Of a stretch of DNA of 38,774 nucleotides, positions 9,024-17,105 are shown piece by piece. The first letter of the stretch is position 1, and every line of letters starts with the position of its first letter. The position numbers and the translations under genes are program-made. The notes under the pieces were generated by a model. The model was not told the DNA's origin, did not search any database, and saw nothing but the letters and a program-made list of their open reading frames with translations. Source of the stretch: Bacteroidales bacterium (GTDB lineage Bacteria; Bacteroidota; Bacteroidia; Bacteroidales; UBA932); NCBI GenBank assembly GCA_017561265.1, contig JAFZDJ010000015.1:1-38774 (forward strand). The letters are read 5' to 3'.

Positions 9024-9058
9024 GATGTATAACTAAGTCAAAAAAGTAAATCATATAT

Positions 9059-11572
9059 ATGGAAAATGAGGTAAAGACAGGCAGGATCGAGCAGGTGAAC
9101 ATTGACCAGCAGATGCGCAGCGCATACATCGACTATTCGATGTCGGTCATCGTTTCCCGCGCCCTTCCTGATGTGAGGGACGGATTCAAACCAGTACATA
9201 GAAGAGTGCTCTTCGGAATGGACGGACTGGGACTTCGCCATACAAGCCAGACCAAGAAGTCGGCCCGTATCGTCGGTGAGGTTCTCGGTAAGTACCACCC
9301 GCATGGAGACTCGAGCGTTTATGACGCAATGGCCAGAATGGCGCAGGACTGGAGCCTCAGGTATCCGCTCGTATTCGGACAGGGTAACTTCGGTTCGATG
9401 GACGGTGACCCGGTGGCTGCCATGCGATATACCGAGGCAAAGCTTTCGAAGCTTTCTGATGAGGTTCTTGCAGACCTTGACAAGAATACAGTTGATTTCC
9501 AGAACAACTTCGACGACTCCCTTCAGGAGCCTACAGTACTTCCGACCAAGCTTCCGCTTCTTCTTCTGAACGGATCGTCTGGTATTGCTGTCGGTATGGC
9601 GACAAACATGGCTCCGCATAACCTTACGGAGTGCTGTGACGCTATCTGTGCGTATGTAGACAATCCGGATATTACTGTCGAGGAGCTGATGCATTACGTA
9701 AAGGGACCGGATTTCCCTACAGGAGGTATCATCCAGGGACGTCAGGGTATCAAGGATGCATTCGAGACCGGACGCGGACGTATCGTGATCCGCTCGAAGA
9801 CCGAGATCGAGGTAAGTGATTCAGGAAGAGAGACTATCGTCGTTACAGAGATTCCTTACATGGTCAACAAGCGTGAGATGATCGAGAAGATAGCCGAGCT
9901 TGTTGAGACAAAGAAGGTGGAAGGAATCGCCTACATCAATGATGAGACCACAATGAAGGGAGTTCGTATCGTGATCCGTCTCAAGAAGGATGCGAATTCT
10001 AATGTAGTGCTCAATATGCTCTACAAATATTCTCCTCTTCAGTCGAGTTTCTCTGTCAATAACGTAGCTCTTGTGAACGGACGTCCTCGTACTCTCAACC
10101 TCAAGCAGCTTATCAAGTATTTCGTAAGGCACAGACATGAGGTGATCCTCAGGAGGACAAGATTCGATCTTGAAAAGGCTCAGAAGAGAGCGCATATTCT
10201 CGAGGGACTCCTCAGGGCGCTTGATGTAATCGATCAGATCATCAATATCATACGTGCTTCGAAGAGCGTCGATGAGGCAAAGGCAGAGCTGATGTCGACA
10301 TTCGACTTCTCAGAGGCTCAGGCTACGGCAATCGTGGAAATGCGTCTTCGTCAGCTCACAGGACTCGAGCGTGAAAAGCTTCAGAGCGAGTATGATGAGC
10401 TCATGAAGTTCATCAGATACTGCGAAGATGTTCTTGCTGACGAGAAACTTCAGATGCAGATCATCAAGGATGAGACTCTTGAGATGAAGGAGAAGTACGG
10501 TGATGAAAGAAGAACAGAAATCGCTCTTTCTTCTGAAGAATTCAATCCGGAGGATTTCTATGCCGATGAGGATGTGGTGATCACTATTTCTCATCTCGGA
10601 TATATAAAGAGAACATCTTTGACCGAGTATCGTCTTCAGAACAGAGGCGGAGTCGGCATGAAGGGCAGCGCAACCAGAGATGAAGATTTCATCGAGCATA
10701 TCTATGTTGCAAATATGCACAGTACAATGCTCCTCTTTACTCAGAACGGACGCTGCTACTGGCTCAAGGTCTACGAGATTCCGGAAGGATCGCGTGCTTC
10801 AAAGGGACGTGCCATCCAGAATGTCATCAACATCGAGCCTGACGACAAGATCAAGACATATCTCAACGTGAAGAACCTCAAGGACGAAGACTATATAAAT
10901 AATAATTATATCGTACTCGGAACCAAGAGAGGTATCATCAAGAAGACTTCGCTTGAGGCTTATTCAAGGCCTAGAGCAAACGGAGTCATCGCCATAACTG
11001 TACGTGAAGGTGACGAACTTCTTGATGCAATCATGACCAACGGACAGAGCGAAATCCTTCTTGCAGGCCGTCATGGACGCTGCTGCCGCTTTGATGAAAA
11101 TGATGCCAGAGCCTTGGGAAGAACAGCTTCCGGCGTTCGTGGCATAAATATTGAAGAGGATGATGAAGTAATAGGCATGATAGCATATGATCCGACCGCT
11201 GAAGACGCACAGGCACACAGCCTGCTTGTTGTCAGCGAACATGGCTATGGAAAGCGCAGTGATTTCGATGAATACCGTAAGACAAGCAGAGGAAGCAAGG
11301 GTGTCAAGACCTTGAATATCACCGAGAAGACCGGTGAGCTTGTCGCTATGAAGAACGTTACTGATGAAAACGATCTCATGATCATCAACCGTTCGGGATT
11401 GACCATCAGGATGGCTGTTGCAGATATCAAGGTTGCCGGTCGTGCAACTCAGGGTGTCAGACTCATAAATATAAAGGACGGTGATTCCATTGCGGCTATT
11501 TCTGCTGTGAACAAGACAGAAGAAACTTCCGAGCAGACTACCGAGCCGTCTGCTGAACAGACTAATAATTAA
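9059..11572 (+). CDS. gyrA: DNA gyrase subunit A
   Basis: The 837-residue protein is the DNA breakage-reunion subunit of gyrase, which introduces negative supercoils together with GyrB. The catalytic tyrosine is Tyr124 in AAMRYTE. The quinolone-resistance region reads [11 protein letters not shown] (80-90). Ser85 and Asp89, equivalent to E. coli Ser83 and Asp87, are both retained, so no classical resistance substitution is visible. The C-terminal supercoil-wrapping domain begins with a GyrA box QNRGGVG at 527-533, which supports gyrase rather than topoisomerase IV. The start at 9059 follows the TAACTTTG box by about 40 bases. An 18-base gap separates it from the TPR protein gene, so they are probably co-transcribed. 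Confidence 0.97.
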   Translation: MENEVKTGRIEQVNIDQQMRSAYIDYSMSVIVSRALPDVRDGFKPVHRRVLFGMDGLGLRHTSQTKKSARIVGEVLGKYHPHGDSSVYDAMARMAQDWSLRYPLVFGQGNFGSMDGDPVAAMRYTEAKLSKLSDEVLADLDKNTVDFQNNFDDSLQEPTVLPTKLPLLLLNGSSGIAVGMATNMAPHNLTECCDAICAYVDNPDITVEELMHYVKGPDFPTGGIIQGRQGIKDAFETGRGRIVIRSKTEIEVSDSGRETIVVTEIPYMVNKREMIEKIAELVETKKVEGIAYINDETTMKGVRIVIRLKKDANSNVVLNMLYKYSPLQSSFSVNNVALVNGRPRTLNLKQLIKYFVRHRHEVILRRTRFDLEKAQKRAHILEGLLRALDVIDQIINIIRASKSVDEAKAELMSTFDFSEAQATAIVEMRLRQLTGLEREKLQSEYDELMKFIRYCEDVLADEKLQMQIIKDETLEMKEKYGDERRTEIALSSEEFNPEDFYADEDVVITISHLGYIKRTSLTEYRLQNRGGVGMKGSATRDEDFIEHIYVANMHSTMLLFTQNGRCYWLKVYEIPEGSRASKGRAIQNVINIEPDDKIKTYLNVKNLKDEDYINNNYIVLGTKRGIIKKTSLEAYSRPRANGVIAITVREGDELLDAIMTNGQSEILLAGRHGRCCRFDENDARALGRTASGVRGINIEEDDEVIGMIAYDPTAEDAQAHSLLVVSEHGYGKRSDFDEYRKTSRGSKGVKTLNITEKTGELVAMKNVTDENDLMIINRSGLTIRMAVADIKVAGRATQGVRLINIKDGDSIAAISAVNKTEETSEQTTEPSAEQTNN

Positions 11573-11590
11573 CTTAATACCACAAACATT

Positions 11591-12913
11591 ATGAAAAGAA
11601 TTTTGATCGCATTGGCAGTACTTCTCTCAGTACAGGTAGCTGATGCACAGACAAAGACTCCAGATGCTGCAAAGAAGGCAGTTGAGAGTGCAGTAGCAGC
11701 ATCAAAGGATGCAAAGAAGGGTGCAAAGTTGGCAACATGGACAAAGCTTGCTACAGCTTACATGGATGCATACAGTGCTCCTACAGGTAACGCATGGCTC
11801 GGTGCTTCAAAGCAGGAGCTTCAGATCATCATGGCAGGTCAGAGACCAGCTTCTGTAGAGAATGTTGTTCTTGCTGGTGAGCAGCTTACAAAGGAAGTTT
11901 ACGCTGACAAGGAACTTTATTTCAACGGTGCAGGTCAGCTCGTTATCATGAATGTTACAAAGCCGGTAGTTGAGGACGCTCTTGGTGGTGCTCTCGAGGC
12001 TTACAAGAAGGCATGGGAGCTTGACGTGAAGAAGTCAAAGGCTCAGGATATCAGCGAGGGTATCGCAAATGTCGCACGTAAGTATATGGACGAGGGTATG
12101 AACCAGTACCAGTTCGGTAACCTTGCAGCTGCAAGCGCACTCTTCGAGAAGTCTGCTGACGCTTCAGCTTGCGAGCCATATGCGAAGCTCGATCCTATGG
12201 CAGTTTACTATGCAGGTTTCACAGCATGGGCTGGAAAGGATTATGCTAGAGCAAAGAACTTCTTCGAGAAGTGCCTTTCTGTAGATTACTACTATGATAA
12301 TGGTGAGGTTTACGCTAAGCTTGGTGACGTTTATACAAACCTTGGCGATGCAAAGAAGGGAGCTGAGACTCTCGAGCAGGGATTCGTTAAGTTCCCTCAG
12401 AGCCAGAGCATCCTTATCGGACTCATCAACTACTACATCTCAAGCGGTGACGATACAGACCGTCTCTTCGTACTCATCGACGAGGCTAAGAAGAACGAGC
12501 CTAACAATGCATCTCTCTACTATGTCGAGGGTAATATCTACAAGGAGCTCAAGAATGTCGAGAAGGCAGTAGCATCTTATTACAAGTGTGCTGACATCAA
12601 CCCTGAGTATGAGTTCGGTTACATCGGTGCAGGTATCCTTTACTATGATCTCGCTATCGAGCTTCAGGAGAAGGCTGGAGCAGAGCTTGATGACGCTAAG
12701 TACAATGAGCTCGTAAAGCAGATGGAGCAGGCTCTTATGAACGCTCTTGAGCCATTCGAGAAGGCTTACAACATCACTAAGGACAACCAGCTCAAGGTCA
12801 GCATCGCTGAGTACCTCAAGAACATCTACTACCGTTTCATCAGCAACGGTCCGGATTATGAGGCAGGTTACAAGAAGTACAATGAGGTTGTAAAGACAGG
12901 TCAGCCTGCATAA
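11591..12913 (+). CDS. Periplasmic TPR-repeat protein
   Basis: The 440-residue protein has a signal peptide (MKRILIALAVLLSVQVADAQ) and then mostly helical sequence with several tetratricopeptide repeats. Examples are the stretches around KDYARAKNFFEKCLSVD, GDVYTNLGDAKKGAETLEQG and KNVEKAVASYYKCADINPE. TPR proteins act as scaffolds for protein partners; no catalytic motif is visible. Codon choice is strongly biased to a few codons (GCA/GCT, AAG, GAG) compared with neighbours, which suggests high expression. It follows gyrA by 18 bases and ends just before a bidirectional terminator. The function is unknown. The gyrA-TPR pairing appears, from my knowledge of Bacteroidota genomes, to be recurrent rather than specific to this strain. 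Confidence 0.85.
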   Translation: MKRILIALAVLLSVQVADAQTKTPDAAKKAVESAVAASKDAKKGAKLATWTKLATAYMDAYSAPTGNAWLGASKQELQIIMAGQRPASVENVVLAGEQLTKEVYADKELYFNGAGQLVIMNVTKPVVEDALGGALEAYKKAWELDVKKSKAQDISEGIANVARKYMDEGMNQYQFGNLAAASALFEKSADASACEPYAKLDPMAVYYAGFTAWAGKDYARAKNFFEKCLSVDYYYDNGEVYAKLGDVYTNLGDAKKGAETLEQGFVKFPQSQSILIGLINYYISSGDDTDRLFVLIDEAKKNEPNNASLYYVEGNIYKELKNVEKAVASYYKCADINPEYEFGYIGAGILYYDLAIELQEKAGAELDDAKYNELVKQMEQALMNALEPFEKAYNITKDNQLKVSIAEYLKNIYYRFISNGPDYEAGYKKYNEVVKTGQPA

Positions 12914-12936
12914 TGACTGACATTACATACTTATTT

Positions 12937-12971
12937 AAAAAGGGGAGACGGTCAAACCGTTTCCCCTTTTT
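12937..12971. terminator. Bidirectional intrinsic terminator between TPR gene and phoH
   Basis: A near-perfect 16-bp inverted repeat with a 3-base loop spans 12937-12971: A5 G4 AGACGGT on the left and ACCGTTT C4 T5 on the right. It is flanked by T on both strands in the reading direction, so it can stop transcription from both sides. The last codons and the stop codon (complement of 12952-12954) of phoH lie inside the hairpin's right arm. Confidence 0.9.
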
Positions 12972-13899
12972 CGAATGCCTTGACTATCTTGGCGACAAGC
13001 GGATGTCTTACGATGTCTTCGTTCCGGAATCTTATTGTCTTGATTCCCTTGATGTCCTTTGTGAGTTCTATGCCTTTCAGCAGTCCTGAATCCTTCTTGT
13101 TTGGAAGGTCTATCTGGCTGGCGTCTCCTGTCACGATGAATTTTGCATCGCAGCCCATACGGGTAAGGAACATCTTGAGCTGTCCGAGGTTGGTGTTCTG
13201 TGCCTCGTCCAGAATCACACATGCCCTGTCCAGTGTACGGCCTCTCATATATGCCAGCGGAGCGATCTGGATGGTTCCTTCGGCCATGAATTCCTGAAGT
13301 CTCTTGGCAGGTATCATGTCTCCCAATGCATCATATAAAGGCTGAAGATACGGATCTAGTTTGTCTTTCAGGTCACCTGGAAGGAATCCAAGTCTTTCTC
13401 CAGCTTCCACGGCAGGACGTGTGAGGATTATCCTTTTTATCTCTCTGTTCTTCAATGCTCTGACAGCCAAGGCTATGGCTATGTATGTCTTTCCTGTGCC
13501 GGCAGGGCCGACTGCAAATATCAGATCGTTTTCGAAGTATGATTTCACCATCTCCTCCTGGGTGCGGTTCCTGGCCTTTATCGGCTTTCCGTCATTGCCA
13601 TGTACTATGACGGAATCACCGCACAACTTGAATCTGTCTGGAGATATGTCGCCGTCAAAGAGGTCCTCTACGTCATATGGAGTAACATTCATCTTATGAC
13701 GTCTTCTCTCAATAAGCATCTTGAGCTTTCTGTCGAACTCCTCTACATCGCTTTCCTTTCCTTCGAGGATTATTTCATTGCCCCTCGCTACTACCTTCAG
13801 CTCAGGGAAGTAGCTGCATAGTGCCTCCAGATTCTTATTGGCCGCCCCATATATTTCAATTGGGTCGATCGCTTCAAGCAGAATGTTCTTTTTACTCAT
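12952..13899 (-). CDS. PhoH-family ATPase
   Basis: Starting at the ATG at 13899, the product is 315 residues; an upstream TTG at 13905 would add only two. It is a PhoH-type P-loop ATPase with an N-terminal KH-like region, Walker A GPAGTGKT at 131-138, the TRPAVEAGERLGFLPGDL segment and Walker B VILDEAQN. PhoH/PhoL proteins are cytosolic, often encoded near RNA processing genes, and are proposed to act on RNA as helicases or RNase-linked factors. The start overlaps the end of the CapA-like gene by 8 bases (ATGAGTAA), so translation is probably coupled. The 3' end lies within the shared terminator hairpin. Confidence 0.92.
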   Translation of the reverse strand: MSKKNILLEAIDPIEIYGAANKNLEALCSYFPELKVVARGNEIILEGKESDVEEFDRKLKMLIERRRHKMNVTPYDVEDLFDGDISPDRFKLCGDSVIVHGNDGKPIKARNRTQEEMVKSYFENDLIFAVGPAGTGKTYIAIALAVRALKNREIKRIILTRPAVEAGERLGFLPGDLKDKLDPYLQPLYDALGDMIPAKRLQEFMAEGTIQIAPLAYMRGRTLDRACVILDEAQNTNLGQLKMFLTRMGCDAKFIVTGDASQIDLPNKKDSGLLKGIELTKDIKGIKTIRFRNEDIVRHPLVAKIVKAFEKGETV

Positions 13900-15085
13900 T
13901 TGCAATATCTTGTTTATCTTTTATTCCTGTTGTCTTCTTCACACGTTCGTATGTGGTGACCATCTTGTCGTATTCCCACCCTCCTTTCCATTCCTCCTTA
14001 TTTCCCATATGCTTCAGCACAGGGAGAACGGTATATGAGCCGTTATAACCTCCTGGACGCGAGCACCACAGGTAGGTGAATTCAATCGGCCCGGTCACGA
14101 TGTCGCCGTTCTTCTTTCTTATGATCTTTATTGTGGCCATAAGCTCCAACTGTGTGTCGGCTGCGCTCATATTCGATACTGCATTGCCTAGAGAATAAGC
14201 CACAGGTACTGCCTCCTGCCTTCCGTTTCTCTCGATCCTTATCATCTGACAGTCCTGTATCACGTGCGGATGTGCTCCTATGATCATGTCCGCACCTTCT
14301 TCTGCAAGTCTGAAAGCAGTCTTTTCCTGAGCCTCTGAATGCTTCAGATTGTATTCCGTACCCCAATGGGGAAGAACCAGCACTATGTCGGCACCGGATC
14401 TGGCTTTTGCCATAGCCTCGGCAATCTTCCCGGTCTCGGATATGCGGTTGGTCTGAGGCCAAGCGGTCGGCAGCCCCAGATTGGTTCCGTATGTCGCATT
14501 CACCAAAGCTATCCTTATGCCTTTAGCTCTTATGAAGAGCGGATAGTTTCTTGCCAACTCTTCACTGTCAGAAGCTATTCCTGTGAATCTGATGCCTCTT
14601 GAGGCCTCCATATCCCTGTAGATCCCGATGGTTCTTTCCGCTCCTTCCGTGCCTTTGTCGAATATGTGGTTGTTAGCAGCCAGAAATACATCAAACCCGC
14701 AGTCCGCAAGGTATCCGGCATATTCGTCCGGTGCGGAAAAGCATGGATATCCGCTGTAGGGCTCTCCCGCCAACGTGAACTCCATGTTGGCGATGGCGAT
14801 ATCAGCCTGCCTTATTTCATCTTGAATGTGGCCGAAATAGGTGCTGAAGTCATATGTTCCATCTTGCTTCGCATTCTTTATCTGGCTTTCATGCATCATT
14901 ATGTCTCCCAGAATCCTGATGGTGACGGTATCCTCCGAGTAGATCGAAGGGACTTCCGTCAGACCTTTCTTCCATCTTTCAGGGATGACCAGTTCCTGTG
15001 CGGATACAGAATGGCATGAGATGACAAGAATTGCTGCCAATGCCGGTATAATGGACAGTAATATATGTCGCGACTGATGGTTCAA
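13892..15085 (-). CDS. CapA-family metallophosphatase-like protein
   Basis: The protein of about 397 residues begins with a hydrophobic signal segment and carries the CapA/PGA-synthesis family motifs: GDIMMHES (Asp61), ANMEFTLAG, AANNHIFDKG, VLPHWGTEYN and IIGAHPHVIQ. These residues form a calcineurin-like metallophosphatase site. CapA homologues are linked to poly-gamma-glutamate capsules, but most Bacteroidota members lie outside capsule loci, as this one does. No ATG is available before the signal peptide, and the best start is a TTG at 15083-15085. Cys24 in LVISC might be a lipobox, although a signal peptidase I site (SVSA) follows it. The gene overlaps phoH by 8 bases. A -7-like box TATATTTG (complement of 15109-15116) lies upstream. 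Confidence 0.85.
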   Translation of the reverse strand: MNHQSRHILLSIIPALAAILVISCHSVSAQELVIPERWKKGLTEVPSIYSEDTVTIRILGDIMMHESQIKNAKQDGTYDFSTYFGHIQDEIRQADIAIANMEFTLAGEPYSGYPCFSAPDEYAGYLADCGFDVFLAANNHIFDKGTEGAERTIGIYRDMEASRGIRFTGIASDSEELARNYPLFIRAKGIRIALVNATYGTNLGLPTAWPQTNRISETGKIAEAMAKARSGADIVLVLPHWGTEYNLKHSEAQEKTAFRLAEEGADMIIGAHPHVIQDCQMIRIERNGRQEAVPVAYSLGNAVSNMSAADTQLELMATIKIIRKKNGDIVTGPIEFTYLWCSRPGGYNGSYTVLPVLKHMGNKEEWKGGWEYDKMVTTYERVKKTTGIKDKQDIANE

Positions 15086-15108
15086 TGTAAAACTGTTGTT
15101 TCTGAATA

Positions 15109-15116
15109 CAAATATA
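15109..15116 (-). promoter_or_regulatory. Predicted -7 element for the capA-like/phoH pair
   Basis: The minus strand reads TATATTTG, a full match to TAnnTTTG, about 23 bases before the TTG start of the CapA-like gene. A good -33 partner was not identified. The region is shared with the divergent promoter of the SPOR-like lipoprotein gene. Confidence 0.5.
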
Positions 15117-15127
15117 TCAAGAATTAT

Positions 15128-15171
15128 TTTGTCTCAGAGCATTAAATCGTTAAATTTGCACGAATGTGCAA
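15128..15171 (+). promoter_or_regulatory. Consensus promoter with palindrome for the SPOR-like lipoprotein operon
   Basis: TTTG at 15128-15131 and TAAATTTG at 15151-15158 are separated by 19 bases, an excellent match to the Bacteroidota -33/-7 promoter. The start site would fall near 15165. A palindrome, TTGCAC (15156-15161) and GTGCAA (15166-15171) with a 4-base loop, overlaps the end of the -7 box and the predicted start site. It could be an operator or a hairpin at the 5' end of the mRNA. Confidence 0.7.
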
Positions 15172-15183
15172 TAATATGTAGTT

Positions 15184-15702
15184 ATGAAAAAGTCTTCTTT
15201 ACTGCTTATTCTGCTTATGCCGTTGCTGTTGACCGGCTGTGATTTTCTACGTGCTGTTGCGGGCAGACCGTTGAGTGGTGACATAGAGAAAAAGAGGATT
15301 GAGATCATCAAGGCTGAGGAAGATGCTCTTCAGGCTCATCTTGACTCCATCAGGCAGGCTGAATTGAAGGTTGTGAACGATTCGATTGCAGCTATGGATT
15401 CTCTTGCCGCTTACGGCGTGCTGATGAGCGGGCCGGAAAGACTTGGAGGTCTCGCCGCTACAGAGCTTGAAAGCCGCTATTATATAATTGTCGGCGCATT
15501 CCGTGAAAGCGCCAATGCAAGAAAACTTTTTGAATCAGCTTCTGCGAAAGGATACTCTCCTGTTCTGATCAGCTGCCGCAACGGAATGATTGCTGTGGGA
15601 CTTTGTCCTTCCGGCAGGATCGTGGAGGTAAGGGAGTCTTACGAAGCCCTTAAGAATGAGACATTCTTTCCTAAAGAAGCATGGATATTGGTCAGTGAGT
15701 AG
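15184..15702 (+). CDS. SPOR-like lipoprotein
   Basis: The 172-residue protein has a lipoprotein signal with lipobox LLTGC (Cys19), a charged helical segment (about 36-75, KKRIEIIKAEEDALQAHLDS) likely to be coiled-coil, and a C-terminal region (about 97-170) resembling a SPOR domain. That region begins YYIIVGAFRESANARKLFES and contains the GYSPVLI strand. SPOR domains bind denuded glycan strands of peptidoglycan and are typical of cell-division and envelope proteins. The protein would sit in the outer or inner membrane facing the periplasm. It has a strong promoter and is followed after 3 bases by the M28/TonB gene, so the two are an operon. The SPOR assignment is by pattern and would need a profile search. 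Confidence 0.8.
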   Translation: MKKSSLLLILLMPLLLTGCDFLRAVAGRPLSGDIEKKRIEIIKAEEDALQAHLDSIRQAELKVVNDSIAAMDSLAAYGVLMSGPERLGGLAATELESRYYIIVGAFRESANARKLFESASAKGYSPVLISCRNGMIAVGLCPSGRIVEVRESYEALKNETFFPKEAWILVSE

Positions 15703-15705
15703 AGT

Positions 15706-17067
15706 ATGAAGTTTAAAGGGATGATCATAATGCTTGTCGTTCTGCTTGCAGGTATGACGGCAAGTGCGCAGTACAGGACTGATGCCGTATATGATGACTT
15801 GTATGACGGTGAGACAGTCAGCGCATTGAAGATGCACGTACGTGAGCTTTCTTCAGCTCACCTTGAAGGCCGGAAGCCAGGTTCCGAGGGTGAAAAGGAG
15901 GCTGCAGAATATGTTGAGGCCAAGTTCAAGGAATATGGCATAGATGTGATCTCTCCAAAGGGAGGAGAAGTGTTCGGCATCAAGACTGAAGATGGTGATA
16001 CATTGGTTTCGCGTAATGTAATAGGATATGTCCAGGGTTATGACAGGGATCTGCGTAACAGCTATATCGTTATCGGTGCACGTCTGGATAACCTTGGCAC
16101 CATGACCGTCACAGTCGACGGACAGCCTGTGGAGAGGATATTTTATGGTGCGAACGGCAATGCTTCCGGACTTTCCGTCCTTATCGAGCTTGCCCGTATG
16201 GTTCAGACAAATTCCATCCTGTTCAGACGTTCGGTCCTCTTCGTTGCTTTCGGTGCTTCTTCGGAGCTTTATGCGGGTTCCTGGTATTTCCTGAACCGCT
16301 CGTTCAGCGATGTTGATAATATCGATGCCATGATCAATCTGGATATGCTGGGTACGGGTAACCGTGGTTTTTACGCCTTCACATCTTCCAATGCAGATAT
16401 GAACTCCCTTATCAGGACATTGACCGGAGATCTTCAGCCGATTCTTCCCGAGATTGTGACGAACGAGCCATATCCTTCGGATCATAGAGCCTTTTATGAT
16501 AAGGAGATACCTGCGGTACATTTCACCACAGGACGATATCCCGAGCATGATACCTTCAAGGATACTCAGTCCATCATCGATTATGCTACGATGGAAAGGG
16601 AGCTGGAATATATCTATAATTTCACCGTCGCTCTTGCCAATGTGAGCTCTAAGATCGCTTTCCGTCCGTCAGATGTTCCGGCTAGAGGCAAGTCGTATGA
16701 TGATGTGGTGGCATATAACGACTGCGACCAGAGGCCGATGTTCCTGAACAGTCAGGATCCTCGCCAGTTCCTTGAGAAGTGGGTTTATCAATATTTGAAA
16801 TATCCGGAAAAGGCTGTGATTGACGGCATCCAGGGACGTGTCATGGTTGATTTCATCATAGAAAAGGATGGCAAGGTCACTGATGTCAGAGTTGTGAAGG
16901 GAGTTTCGCCTGAACTTGATGCAGAAGCTGTAAAGGTCGTGAGCGCTTCACCGAAATGGAAGCCAGGACGCGTGGCAGGAAACAAGGTGCGTACGTCAGT
17001 AACCATTCCTGTGGAGTTCCGACTGGAAAAGAAAGGCGAGAAATCGCGTTTGAGCATAAAGAAATAG
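15706..17067 (+). CDS. M28-peptidase-fold protein fused to a TonB C-terminal domain (probable pseudo-peptidase)
   Basis: The 453-residue protein has a signal peptide (ending TASAQ), an M28/Zn-exopeptidase fold (about 30-315) and a TonB C-terminal domain (about 360-440, [18 protein letters not shown] to [10 protein letters not shown]). In active M28 enzymes the ligands lie in GAHxD, GADDNASG and the EE of FxAEE. Here these read GARLD (Arg126), GANGNASG (Gly151) and FGASSEL (Ser185-Ser186). Asp128, Asp213 (INLDM) and His281 (PEHD) remain. The fold is clear, but the metal-binding and catalytic set looks largely lost. It follows the SPOR-like lipoprotein gene by 3 bases. A role in periplasmic binding or envelope assembly is inferred. 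Confidence 0.85.
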   Translation: MKFKGMIIMLVVLLAGMTASAQYRTDAVYDDLYDGETVSALKMHVRELSSAHLEGRKPGSEGEKEAAEYVEAKFKEYGIDVISPKGGEVFGIKTEDGDTLVSRNVIGYVQGYDRDLRNSYIVIGARLDNLGTMTVTVDGQPVERIFYGANGNASGLSVLIELARMVQTNSILFRRSVLFVAFGASSELYAGSWYFLNRSFSDVDNIDAMINLDMLGTGNRGFYAFTSSNADMNSLIRTLTGDLQPILPEIVTNEPYPSDHRAFYDKEIPAVHFTTGRYPEHDTFKDTQSIIDYATMERELEYIYNFTVALANVSSKIAFRPSDVPARGKSYDDVVAYNDCDQRPMFLNSQDPRQFLEKWVYQYLKYPEKAVIDGIQGRVMVDFIIEKDGKVTDVRVVKGVSPELDAEAVKVVSASPKWKPGRVAGNKVRTSVTIPVEFRLEKKGEKSRLSIKK

Positions 17068-17075
17068 AATTTTTA

Positions 17076-17083
17076 TATCTTTG
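17076..17083 (+). promoter_or_regulatory. Predicted -7 element of leuS
   Basis: TATCTTTG matches TAnnTTTG and lies 22 bases before the leuS ATG. A TTTG at 17049-17052, inside the end of the M28/TonB gene, could be its -33 partner, but the 23-base spacing is long. Confidence 0.55.
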
Positions 17084-17105
17084 TAAGATTATATATTACA
17101 TACCT

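Noticed and set aside
9038..9694. 218-codon open frame on the minus strand across the 5' part of gyrA
   Set aside because: It is an antisense shadow of a well-identified gene, with no promoter or domain signature.
15853..16548. 231-codon minus-strand frame inside the M28/TonB gene
   Set aside because: Antisense to a strongly supported protein with signal peptide and domains; the translation looks like low-complexity shadow sequence.
16956..17105. Upstream extension of the leuS reading frame
   Set aside because: The extension overlaps the M28/TonB gene and precedes the leuS promoter box; the conserved LeuRS N-terminus begins at 17106.
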